Below, one piece after another: positions 36,832 through 46,971 of a stretch of 64,000 nucleotides of DNA. The stretch's first letter is position 1; the number at the start of each line of letters is the position of its first letter. Under the pieces are notes generated by a model. The model was not told the DNA's origin. It worked only from the letters and a program-made list of their open reading frames with translations, and did not search any database. A program made the translations under genes and the position numbers. The stretch is taken from NCBI GenBank assembly GCA_902651635.1, contig CACRSC010000075.1, positions 536,244 through 600,243 of the forward strand. The letters are read 5' to 3'. Source of the stretch: Mastigamoeba balamuthi (lineage: Eukaryota > Evosea > Mastigamoebida > Mastigamoebidae).

Positions 36832-38696
36832 ATGGAGGCGGCCGCGGGGCTGGGGCGCTACACGCCGCTGCACCTGTCGTCGCCGTTCCCCCCGCGCATG
36901 GCGTTCACGGGGGACCTCGTGCCCGTCAGCCCCGTGTCGGGCACGCTGATGCCGCCGCCCGTGCTGCTGCCGCCCGTCGCCCAGCCGCAGATTGCGCACA
37001 CGCCGGGCCCTGCAGCGGCGGCGGTCCACTCGTTCCTCTCCCGCGCGCTGGCGAGGGGCGCTGCCGACCCCAGGGGTTTCGGTTTCGACCTGGACGAGGC
37101 CGTCGCTGCCTCGGGCGGCGGTCCGGGCTCGCGCGCTGCCGCGTGCGCTGTGCTGCACGCGCATTTCTACGCGGGTGCGCAACCCGCTCTTCGACTTTTT
37201 TCCGCTCTGGAAATATGGGGGCGGTTTTAACAAAAGGGCTCAAACCCACCCCATCCACCCGCACCCTCGCACACACTTTCCCCTTGCCCTGCCCCGCCCA
37301 CCCGGGGCCACCTGGCGGGCCCCCTGCTCGGGCCCCCCCTCGCATCTCCTGGGGTCCAGCGGTGCCTTTTCCGTTGCCCCCCCACTGGTTTTCCAAATCG
37401 ACGCTCTGCCCGAGGGCATCCACGACCCCCACCCCCACCACTGCAGCCACAAAACACACGCACATCCCCCCACACCCCCCCCCCCCCCTCCCTCGGACTT
37501 GGTGTGCCCACGACCGCAGAATGGGTGTGGGCGGGCATATGACCTAGGCCCCACGTCATTTTTCCCCTCACCCGCCCACACCCCGACCTGCTCCTTGGGT
37601 CCTTTGTTCTCCCGCTTTGGTGGCCTCTTTTAACCACCCTTCCACACAACCCCTTCCACCACCCATCCCACACCCCCCGTTTTCCATGTGATCGTCTCTT
37701 TTGTGCCGCCCACCCACCCTTCCTTCCTTCCTTTCTCCCTTGCTCTCGGCTCTTTCGCAACACAACAAACTGACGGCAACACAACAAACACGCGCAGGGC
37801 AGGACTACGTGCGCTCGGGCGACCGCTACGAGATCAGCACCAGCGCCCTCTCGGCCCTCTGCTCCCGCGACGGCGTCTTCCCGCGCCCCTTCAGCGCCGC
37901 CGTCGTCGCCGTCCTCTGCAAGGCCACGTCATCGGCGCCCCCGCCCCCGCCGCCGCTGTCGTCGATCGCCGACTCGCCGCGGACGCCCCTCAGCCCCTCG
38001 CTCGACGACATCGCCCGCGCGCTCGACCGCCAGCGCTCTGACGTGGCACGCCGCGAGCGCGCCGTCGCCGCCCGCGAGGAGTCGGTGGCGTCGCGCGAGC
38101 GCGGGGGCGTCGCCGCGAGCGTCCCGGACACGTCGGAGCTGCACGAGGCGATGCGCGAGGCGCTGCGGGCCGCGGGCGCGGGCTCGCGGTTCCCCGTGGA
38201 CCTCGACCGCGTGCTGCGGGCCTCGGGGTGCCTGGGGTTCGCCTCGCGCGAGCAGGCGGCCGCGGTGCTCGAGGGCTCGTTTGCGTGCGACTCCGAGTAC
38301 GCGCGCACGCAGGCGGGCTACAGCACGACCGTCGAGACGCTGCTGCTGCTCTGCGCGCGGTCCGCGGCCCTGGGCAGCGCCTGCGCGTCGACGATGATGC
38401 TCTGCCTGTGGCTCGAGCCGCGGCAGCAGCGCCTGCTGGCCCAGCAGCAGCAGCAGGCCGGCATCGCGCTGGAGCTCATCGAGCGGCGCAGGGTGGAGCT
38501 CGAGGCCCGCGAGCGCGGCCTCGCCGACGCCGAGCAGGCGCTCTGCCTGCGCGCCTCGCAGCTCGACGCCCGCGAGGGCTCCCTGCGCGCCCGCGAGGCC
38601 GACCTCCAGCGCCGCGCCGACGACGCCGAGCGCGCGTCGCTCTCGTCGCTCTCGTCGATGGCACCGCTCCAGCGACCAGAGAGCGACGGCACCGCC

Positions 38697-38730
<34 letters not shown>

Positions 38731-39650
38731 CGGCCTGCGTGGTGATCCCGTCGTTCGCGCCCTACCAGCCGCTGGCGCTGTCGCAGGCGCCGCAGGTCGC
38801 CGTCGTCGACATGCCGCTCGACGCGATGCCGCTGGCGCAGCAGCAGATCGTCGACGACGACCTCTACGACGCCGGGGCGCAGCAGCAGCAGCAGCAGGCG
38901 CAGCAGCAGCAGGGGCAGGGGTCGGCGTGCCCGCACGCGCACGTGTGGTGGCGCGAGTGCCTGGCGACGTCGGCGATCGCGGGGGCGGCGGGGGCCATCG
39001 GCGTGGAGCGCTGGGAGACGGAGCAGCTGACGGTGACCAAGGGCGACCTCTACGACGCCTACCGGCGCTGGTCGACCGAGACGGGCACGCCCGCGGGCAG
39101 CAAGGAGGCGTTCTGGAAGGGCCTGCGCCAGATCCTGACGATGATCGACAGCAGGCCGCGCAAGTCGGGCGTCCGCGTGTGCACCGTCACCATCCCGCCC
39201 ATCGAGATCTGCCGCGAGATGCTCAAGAGCGCGATGCTCAAGAAGCGCGCGCTCGTCTCGGCCTCGGCCCCGGCGCCCTCGACGCGCGAGGACGGCTGCG
39301 AGGCCGAGTCGCCCGCCGAGGGCTCCGAGGGCGACGTGCCTTCGCCCAAGCGGCCTGCGGAGGACAGCGGCAGCGACCAGGGCGCCAGCAAGCGCGCCCG
39401 GGCGGCCTCGCCTGCGTCGCCCTCGTCGTCGATGCGCGGCAAGTACATCACGGTCAAGTCGTACCTCGAGTACAGGGGCATCGACCCCAGCGCGGGGGCG
39501 CTGATCTCGTTCGGGAGGGCCATGGCCAAGGACAAGACCGGCTGCGAGCCCGTCTCGCGCCAGGGCAGCGTCAACAAGTACCGCAACCCCGAGGACCTGC
39601 CCTTCTTTGAGCGCGTCTACGCCTCGTGGACGTCGCCCTTCACCAAGTGA
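36832..39650 (+). CDS. MSV199-like double-domain protein with winged-helix-like segment
   Basis: A 731-residue protein in two exons (36832-37174, 37798-39650; intron 623 bases). A first MSV199-like domain spans the intron, at about residues 88-155 (GFDLDEAV ... HFYAG, then QDYVRSG ... ALSALC). A second, intronless one lies at about 215-285 (RFPVDLDRVLRASG, GFASREQAAAVLEGSF, TTVETLLLLCARSA). Between and after them are charged coiled-coil stretches rich in REREA-type repeats and two polyglutamine runs. At about 490-580 is a segment with WWRECL, VTKGDLYDAYRRW, SKEAFWKGLRQIL and VRVCTVTIPP, a pattern I associate with the winged-helix C-terminal part of D5-type primases. The last 75 residues hold a module shared with the gene at 44378 (YLEYRGID, SFGR, YRNPEDLP, FERVY). 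A DNA-binding role in the nucleus is inference. Known viral proteins pair MSV199 with other modules; this combination is unfamiliar to me. Confidence 0.78.
37475..37489 (+). repeat. poly-C run in intron
   Basis: A run of about 14 C bases in a pyrimidine-rich intron of the double-domain MSV199-like gene. It may form part of an extended polypyrimidine region but lies some 300 bases before the acceptor. Confidence 0.7.
38700..38729 (+). repeat. CAG repeat, polyglutamine
   Basis: Ten tandem CAG codons inside the last exon of the MSV199-like gene; a second interrupted CAG cluster lies at about 38880-38912. Pure CAG with no CAA suggests a young, slippage-prone tract. Confidence 0.85.
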
Positions 39651-40749
39651 CTGAGCAACGCGAGCGTGGGCCGCGTTGCACTCTTGGTCGCCCGCCTTAT
39701 TTTTCCCCCGACAACACCCCCCCGGCGGGCCCTTTCATCTTTCATGCCCTCGGGCTCCCGAGCACCTCACGCACCCCCTATCTACGCACACGCACGCACC
39801 GCTGCTGCTTCCCCTTTCCGGACACATGTTTTCCCCTCGCTCTTTCTCTCTCTCTTCCCCATCTCTCGTATACAGACAGACAGACAGTCAAGACATGCAA
39901 GCATCGCTCCTGCCTCATGTATGCACCACACGCCGCACAACACCCCCCATCCCATCGGAAGCAACCAAAACAGAAGCGCCCTGGCCCCCGGCTGGCGTGC
40001 GGACGCTGTGTGGTACCACACGCCCAGCCCGGCCACCGCACAGACCCGCGCGTGCTGCTGTTTCGCTGCATCCCCTCGTTTTTTGGCTGCAGATCTGGTG
40101 GTGCCATGGCTCAGCCAGCAAACCCCAAACGACACGCCACAGGCAACACGTGTTGCTCCTGGGTCAACGCAAAGCGTTGGGGGCTCTCCCCCCTTTTTGG
40201 GGCAGACGTTCACATTCGCGTTTACCCGCACATATGACATCATCGCGCGCTCCTCGCCTGTGCTCTCCGGTGGCCTCTCCCCCTTCCGCCCCTCTTCTCC
40301 GACACCCAACAGCGAGTCTGGCGAGCACTCCCAACACAGGCGAGGTGGTCACTCCGCTCTGCCGACCCTCGGCTTCCGCCTTCAGCCTTCAGCCGCCCGT
40401 CGAACCCCTGCCTGTGGTGTGGGCCAAACAAATAGACCCCAGAGCGAAGAGGGCTTTGGACTGAACTACGTGAGGACAAAGTGCGATAGCCCCATTCAGC
40501 TAATTTGCCGCCCAGCAGGTTTTTTGCACCGCGCGTTTTTTCGTTTCACGTGTCTCGCGACGTCGAGCAGCGCGTTGCGGGGTTCGTCTGGCGTCGGGTG
40601 GGTGCGCTACGGTGTGCTGGCGGGAGGGGGGCGAGCGCATCGTGTCTGCGTGTGGCGTGCGCGTGTCCTGCGTGTCTCTTTGCGGTTCTTCCTACGTGTT
40701 CGAAAAACCCGAACCCCGCAGAGGTCCGGGGGGCTCCTGCAGGCGGCGA
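39651..40749. other. convergent intergenic region
   Basis: A 1,099-base region between the ends of two convergent genes. A plus-strand frame stays open for about 400 codons across it (39666-40877), but its translation is low-complexity, runs antisense into the next gene and has no domain. I regard it as noncoding. Confidence 0.5.
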
Positions 40750-41759
40750 CTAGCTGGGCCTGCCGTCGTCGTCGCTCCGGGGGCGCTTGCCCGGCGGCTG
40801 GTCGCTGCTGCCTGGCGGCCGGCGCACGCGGTAGCCCCGCGCACGGACGGCGTCGGCGTCCTGGCTGTGCGAGATGACCTGCGCCATGCAGTCGACGGTC
40901 GCCCGCAGCACGTCGCGGTCGATGACGTCGGCCATGGTGCACAGCCTCGCAAAGGCCACCAGCGTCATCGCGTAGGCGCCCTCTGCCGCCTCGTAGTCGA
41001 TGCCTGCGGGGCAAACGCAGCCCGTCGGACAGTTCACAAGTCAGTTTTGCCGTATGCTCTCGGTTTTATCAAAAACTGATTTCGCCCAGGGGCTCTGGCG
41101 AGGGCGAGGGGCTGCCCAGGCTGCGCGGCTGTCGGGGCCGGCCCGTGTGCACGCTCCGCCGTGTTTGCGGCGATTCTGTGCTCCAATGTCTGGGCGGGGG
41201 GGAAAAAGATGGACACATCGACCAGTGACAAAGCCGGAGAAGCACGAGCTCCCCACGCGCGCACGCGTGTGTACTCACACCCACGCCGCGTGCCCCTCCC
41301 CGCCTGGCGGGGCCCCCATCGAGCAACGGAATTTCCCCTGGAAAACACAGCAGGCAAACAGGGACAAAAAGAAACGCAACCGAGGGGAGGGCCGTGACAG
41401 CGGAGGTTGGGCGAGGGACGGAGGGGCAGCAGACCAGCAGTGAAATGCCCCTCGAGTGTCGCGACGGCCGCCTCGCGGCAGGGGAACCCCAGGAGCCGGG
41501 CGGACCCGAGCACCGAGTCGAGGTCGACGGGGAACTGCGAACCCGACGCAGCAGCCCGCACCAGCAGCGAGCGCAGTCCGCTGAGCTCAGCTGCCTCTCT
41601 GCCTGGAGCCGCTGCCGGCTGCCCCGGGGCACCGCCCGGGGCTGCTCCCGGGCCCTGGGGCGGCGGCGGAGTGCTGCCAGGCATCATCTGCGACTGAGGG
41701 GGCGAACGAGGGATATTTCGCTGGAGGGGGTGGGGGAAAAAAGACGACGCCATGCCCAC
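40750..41759 (-). CDS. small MSV199-like protein with basic tail
   Basis: About 192 residues in two exons (41435-41759, 40750-41003; intron 431 bases). The start at 41757-41759 is the first in-frame ATG; a second two codons on (41751-41753) is equally possible. The N-terminus is Pro/Gly/Ala-rich. The MSV199-like domain covers about 72-145: SQFPVDLDSVLG, GFPCREAAVATLEGHFTAG, then after the phase 1 intron IDYEAAEG and TLVAFARLC. A short basic tail (GYRVRRPPG, GKRPRSDDD) resembles a nuclear localisation signal. Unlike its relatives at 36832 and 44378 it lacks the coiled coil and the C-terminal YLEYRGID module, so it is essentially a free domain. It could act as a dimer partner or a competitor of the larger members; that is inference. 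Confidence 0.7.
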
Positions 41760-42492
41760 GTGGGGCCGCGTATGGGGTAAACCCGAACCCGCAGCGAATC
41801 AAGGGGTCGGGCGAGTGGCAATCCATGACGCTTCCGGGCACCGAGGCCCCTTTTGTCTACGGGGTTCTTTCCGGGGGTGCAGCGCGGGGCGGCGGGCGGG
41901 AAAAGCACGGGGGTCTCGCGCCCCCGTGGACGCCCTGTTCGGGTCATCGGTCAGCAGTGGGCAAAGACGAGCAGGTTGGATCACCCCAGCCCCGTTTTGC
42001 CATTTCGGGCCACCTCGGGCGCCACCGAGGGCGGGGGCCTCGCGGCCTCCCGTTCGGCTTCTCGGCACAAGTTCAAAGGTTGCGCCACATGCGCACCCAA
42101 AAGCTTGTGGACTCCCTCTATCGGCTTTTCGCAGTTGTAGAGGAAATAGCAGCTTTGGTGAACATTGCGGCAGCAACAGCGCGTCTGCCGTTAGGCGGTG
42201 TGGGGAAAAGTGTAAGAGACATCAACCGATTTCTGCCCCTGTGAGCCGTAAAAACAAGACCTTCCGTGTTGTGCTCTCGGGGTGTGTGGGGTGTGAGCAA
42301 GGGGGCAGAGGGCAAGAGGGGGGCTGCGACGTCCAGGGTCGGCAGCGGTCGCTCTCCCCATCGGCCCCCAGGCCTGTGTTGTCGTGGGGTGGCGAAGGTT
42401 CTGAAGTTGTCTTGTAAACAAAAAGAAAAAGTTAACAGCGCAGACAGGCAAGTCCCCCCATTTTTGCACTTGGAGACAAAATTTAGCCGCTC
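41760..42492 (-). other. intergenic between two MSV199-like genes
   Basis: A 733-base spacer between two minus-strand genes. It holds the upstream region of the 40750 gene and the 3' end of the 42493 gene. No feature was recognised. Confidence 0.45.
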
Positions 42493-43660
42493 CTACTGGG
42501 CCTGCGGGCTGCTGCTGCCCGTGCGCGCCGGCCTGGCCCGCTTGGACACCGGCACCACGACGCCAGCGTCCGAGGCCCGCTTGGCCCTCTGTCTCGCGGG
42601 GTCGAGCGACAGCCGCGCAGCGCGGAGCTCCTCCCACGCGTCGCTGAGGCTCTCGCGCTCGGCGCGCACGCGGGCCTCGGCTGCGAGCAGCGCGGCCTCG
42701 CGGTCCGCGCAGCGCGTCTCGAACTCGATCAGGTCGTTGGCGCGGCGGGCCAGCTCGGCGGCGTTGGCCTCGAGGACGCGCGCGCGGTCCGAGGCCGCGT
42801 GGCGCGTCTCGCTGGCCGAGCGCCAGAGGGCCGTCAGGACGCAGCACAGGAACGCGGGGTCCGTCCACGCGGCACGCAGCGCCAGCAGGCGCACGAACGT
42901 CAGTGTCGTCATCGCCACGCGGCTCCCCACGCGCACGTAGTCGGCGCCTGCGCAGCCAAGGGGCGCGGGGGTTTCAGTTTTCCGGGTCGGCTTCCACTTT
43001 GAAATTCGCGAAAACCGGGGGAGCAGGGGCTGCGGCTGCGTGGCACACGGCCTGGCACGGCACCAGGGGCCCGGGGGTACGCGGGACCGCGCCTGTCCGC
43101 GGCGCAGAAGGCGCGCAAAACGCAAAACACTTATCCGAAATCGTAGGGGCGCTTTTGCAGAGGCGATTTTCGAAACCCCGAGCGGAAAAACCGACGCAAA
43201 GGGCGATGGTCGGTGCGCCCGCCTTCACATAACGATCCCCGTGTCGGGCAGGGAACCCCCGAGGCCCAGGGCGCGCGCGCGGGGCCCGTGGGCGGCGCAG
43301 CAGAGAGGCACAGAGAGGGGAGCGAGCGCAGGGCAAAGTGGACATTGCGTGCACGTCGCGTGTACCTTCGCTGAACGAGCCCAGCACAGCCGCCAGGGCA
43401 GCTGCTCGCGACCGGAAGCCCATGCCGGCGGCCACGCGCATCGCCACGTCAAAGTCGACGGCGTACTGGGCGTCGCTGGCGACGACGGCGTGCACGGCGC
43501 TGAGGATCTCGGCCTGCGAGGGCCCCGAGGGCCTGCGGAGCCCCGGGAGCTGCATGGCGGCGTGCGACAGCGGCGTCGACGACGGCGGGCTGCACGGGGC
43601 GCTGCTCGAGGGCGTCGAGAGCACCGCGGGGCCTGCGCAGGGCAGCAGAGACGAGTCCAT
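42493..43660 (-). CDS. MSV199-like protein with C-terminal coiled coil
   Basis: About 249 residues in two exons (43366-43660, 42493-42947; intron 418 bases, phase 1). The Ser/Pro-rich N-terminus is followed by an MSV199-like domain at about 62-140: AQYAVDFDVAMRVAAGMGF, SRAAALAAVLGSFSEG, intron, ADYVRVGS, TTLTFVRLLAL. A predicted coiled coil rich in Ala, Glu and Arg covers about 150-220 (ANAAELARRANDLIEF, EALLAAEARVRAERE in part). The tail has a basic patch (VSKRARPARTG). It lacks the winged-helix-like and YLEYRGID modules of its larger relatives. The frame is open across both exons. It is divergently arranged with the 44378 gene, 717 bases apart, which may allow shared control. Confidence 0.74.
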
Positions 43661-44377
43661 GGGGAGGGCGGTTGGGATGTGGGCAACTGAATCTTTTTCT
43701 GACTGCTCAAAGGTGAATAAAAGCGGTGTGAGAGACGTGCTGAGGTAACAGTGGGACCGTTCAAGGGTCGGCCGTTGAACAACAGGAGCAAAAACGGCAA
43801 AAAACCGTTATCAATTCGTCTTCAAGAAAATATCTAAGGGATTGATGATACAGGGAACTGAAACGGGGAGTTGCGCGAGCCTGGGCGCAGCGTCCCGATA
43901 GAGGCTCTCGGGCACAGGGATCCCAGGGGAGAGGACTCTGGGTGCAGGTGCGGGGTGGGGTGGTTTCCCCGCAGATAATTTCTAGATATTTTCTCGGATA
44001 TGTGCACAATATCGCGTTTTTCTGTCGCTCGTCCGTCACACCGCGCGCGCGACGAGCGCAGCTGCGGCAGCAACCTTGGCTGCGTAGCAAAGTCCGGAGC
44101 CGCCCGCGCCTGCGATGCGGGGACACACGTCAGCCGAGATTTATCCGCACCCGGATGACGTCACTGCCGGGCAGGGCCTGAACGGGGAAAAAGCTCGCGT
44201 GATTCTTATGTGCCCGCACCCCCACACCCGCGCTTTTCCATCGGTCTCACATCAGACAGAGAAAACGCAAATATTTATCAAAAGACTCGCCCCCCTCTTT
44301 GGCTTTCCTGCCTATCTTTCCCTCCCAAAAAAACTACAGAACCCCCTCAGCAAAAAAGAAAAGACCACCACCGCGAA
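43661..44377. other. divergent intergenic region between MSV199-like genes
   Basis: A 717-base bidirectional upstream region. It holds a palindromic TGACGTCA at 44155-44162, an AT-rich patch at 43975-44005, a TTTATT word about 56 bases before the minus-strand start (43716-43721) and an ATATTTAT word at 44270-44277 before the plus-strand start. The regulatory roles are guesses. Confidence 0.4.
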
Positions 44378-46534
44378 ATGCTGGGCGGCACTCGCTGGGC
44401 CCCGCAGGGCCTCCAGGGACCACTCCCGGGCATCCGCAGCGCGTTCCTGCCGGGGCTGGGCGCGGAGACGTCGCCGTGGGCGCCGCGCGTGCCCGCAGAG
44501 CCGCAGCAAGTGCGGCAGGCGCTGACAATGACGCCATTCTCGGTCGACCTCGCGGACCTCGTGCGCAGCGCTGCCCAGAGCGCCGACCCCTTCCCCGTCG
44601 ACTTCGCCGACGCCATGGGCGCCACTGGAGACCTCGGCTACCCCTCCAGGTCCCACGCGGCGCGCGTGCTCGAGGCCTCGTTCGCTGAAGGTGCACCGAC
44701 TGAAAAACAACCGAAAAAAACCCGGGGGTTCCGCATTCTCTGCCTGCGCGCGCCCCAGGGCGTCCGGGGCCCCGGCGCCCGCGCAGGGTGTTACCCTGGG
44801 CCACCCCCAGAACAGCTCGCGCGGGCCGGGGCCGCCGGGAGGCCCGCATCGCCCGCGCGCGCCGTTGGTTTTTTCTGAACCGTGCATAATTGTTTTCCCC
44901 AGTTTCCTGATATTTTTCCACGCCAGGCTGGTGATTGTCTTTACCCCTTATGACTCATTTTCCACGTGTCTGGGGTCTTCTTCTTGCCTCACCCGCCCCT
45001 CTTCTCCACATGCAGGGCGCGACTACGTGCGGCTGGGGCGCACGGGCGCCGCGATGAGCGTCGAGACGTTCGCGCACATGTGCGTGACGTCGCCGTGCGT
45101 CAGGCCCGGCGCGTCGTCGGTCGTGGGGACCCTGGCACTGGTCCTCGCACGCGAGTCGCGGCGAGCCGTCATGATCGCTGCCCGCGAGCGCGAAGGTAAA
45201 ACCACACACACGCCCCTCCACGGCGCGTCTCGCGCAGGCACGGGACGCTTTACGACGCGTTTTTTGTGGTGCACGGTGGGGCGCCGGGGTGCATTTCAAG
45301 CACTCGTGGAATGGGCGGTTGGGATTGCGTGAACATCGGTGCATGTGTGTTTCCTTCCGATTGATCTTCCACGTGGCTCTCCTTTTTTGTGCATCATTCC
45401 AACGTCCCCTGCACCTCGGTGTAACGGCCTCTGCGTCCTCTCGCCCCTCCCGCGCGCTCAAGGCCTCCCCTGCCGCCACACCTGACCACCTGAATGCTTT
45501 CCTGGTGGCCACCCGCGCCAGTGAGGGCCACAACAACAGCACCAACCCGCCAAACACACGAAATTCTCCTAGTGCGTTGACCTCTGACAAACACCCAACC
45601 GCCAATCCCCAGTCGAGCGCAAGGAGCGCGAGCTGCTGCAGCGCGAGTCGGACCTGGCGATGGTCGCCGCAGAGCGCTCCGAGCGGGACGAGGCGCGCAG
45701 GCGGCAGCTCGAGGCGATGGCTGCCGAGCGCGTGGCCACGTCTGCAGAGCACCACCGCGCCATGACCGAGCTGGTCAGCACGCAGCGCAGGCTCAAGGAG
45801 GCCCACAGGGTCATCGCACGCCTGCGCTCCGAGGGCCACCACCCGGTCGTCGAGCAGCGCGCGCACGAGGAGCGCCGCGTGCCCGTGTCGGCGCTGTACA
45901 GCACGGGCAGCCCCGAGCAGGCGGTCCTCCCCGGGTCGCTGTGCTCGTCGCCCCTGGCCCTCGACGCCGCCAGCAGCGCCGCCACGCGCGTCGAGATCAT
46001 GTCCAGGGCACCCCAGCAGATGCAGGACGTCTCCAAGAACAGGTCAGTGCCCTCTGTCCGCCCGAATCAATTGATTTGGGCCGCAGAAAACTGAAAGTCG
46101 GGGGCGACGCGCGCAGGTACCCGCAGGAGTTCGCGCCCGGGGCGGTGCTGACGTCGAGGTCGTACCTCGAGTACCGCGGGATCGACGCGGAGAAGATCGG
46201 GTGCCACTCGTTCGGGCGCATTGTGGCGAAGCTCTGCACGGCCAGCGGCATAGCGACCGAGAGGCTCGTCGCGTACCGCAACCCCGAGGACCTGCCAGCC
46301 TTTGAGCGCGCTTTCGAGATGTGGGAGAAGCACGTGCAGGAGCATCCCGAGGAGCTCGTCCAGCGGCCCACCAAGCGCTCCAAGCTCGTGCTGCCCAGGC
46401 CGCCGCTGCAGCCGCCGGCCCCGCAGCTCTCGTCGTCGCCCCCCGCGTCCTCGGCGTCCTCGGCGACGTCGGCGTCGCCCAGGCAGCGCCAGCAGCAGGC
46501 GCAGCAGGCGCAGCTCTTCAGGGCGCTGCAGTGA
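44378..46534 (+). CDS. MSV199-like protein with coiled coil and YLEYRGID module
   Basis: About 446 residues in four exons (44378-44690, 45016-45195, 45613-46042, 46117-46534). The MSV199-like domain at about 66-150 is the clearest of the family: FPVDFADAMGATGDLGY, SRSHAARVLEASFAEG, intron, RDYVRLGR, MSVETFAHMCV. A charged coiled coil follows at about 160-235 (ERKERELLQRESD, RDEARRRQLEAMAAE, TQRRLKEAH). The C-terminal module at about 315-385 (SRSYLEYRGID, HSFGRIVAK, VAYRNPEDLPAFERAF) is homologous to the end of the 36832 protein. The tail has a basic KRSK patch, then Pro/Ser and Gln-rich sequence. Exon junction phases 1, 1 and 2 agree with the frame. A DNA-binding or chromatin role is inferred from the domain family, not shown. 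Confidence 0.78.
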
Positions 46535-46971
46535 CGCTGCCCTGGACGGGGCTCCCTCTCCGAGCATCGCTCGCAGCTGTGTTGGTCTGTTACTACTAAG
46601 ACAATCGGCAAAGACACCCCACCCCACAGCACACACGCACGCACCACACCCTAGTAGACGTATACGAAACACAAACAGCAGAATAGCGTTCTTCATGCAC
46701 ACCGCCTGCCCCGCAGCCCACAGCGCGCGACTACCCCATGGCGGGTGCTGAATCCTGTTGATACTGCATAGCGCCGCCAGAGTGACCGCAAGAGGAACAG
46801 ACACCCACACCACACGGGCCATCGGCCAGAGCAAGCAGACACGGCGCTCCACTAAGCCTTGCCATACACTTGTCGCGCTGTTTGACTCGTTGCCTAACAA
46901 AGGCGTGCGGGCCGCGGGTGGGCGGACGAGAGACACTCGCAGTCGATCGACACCCCCCGTCCCCCTTGTCC
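46535..46971. other. convergent intergenic region
   Basis: A 437-base region between two convergent genes; no coding exon or repeat was recognised. Confidence 0.5.

Noticed and set aside
39666-40877. Long plus-strand open frame of about 400 codons
   Set aside because: Low-complexity translation, no domain, runs antisense into a supported gene, and GC-rich DNA with few stops makes such frames common.
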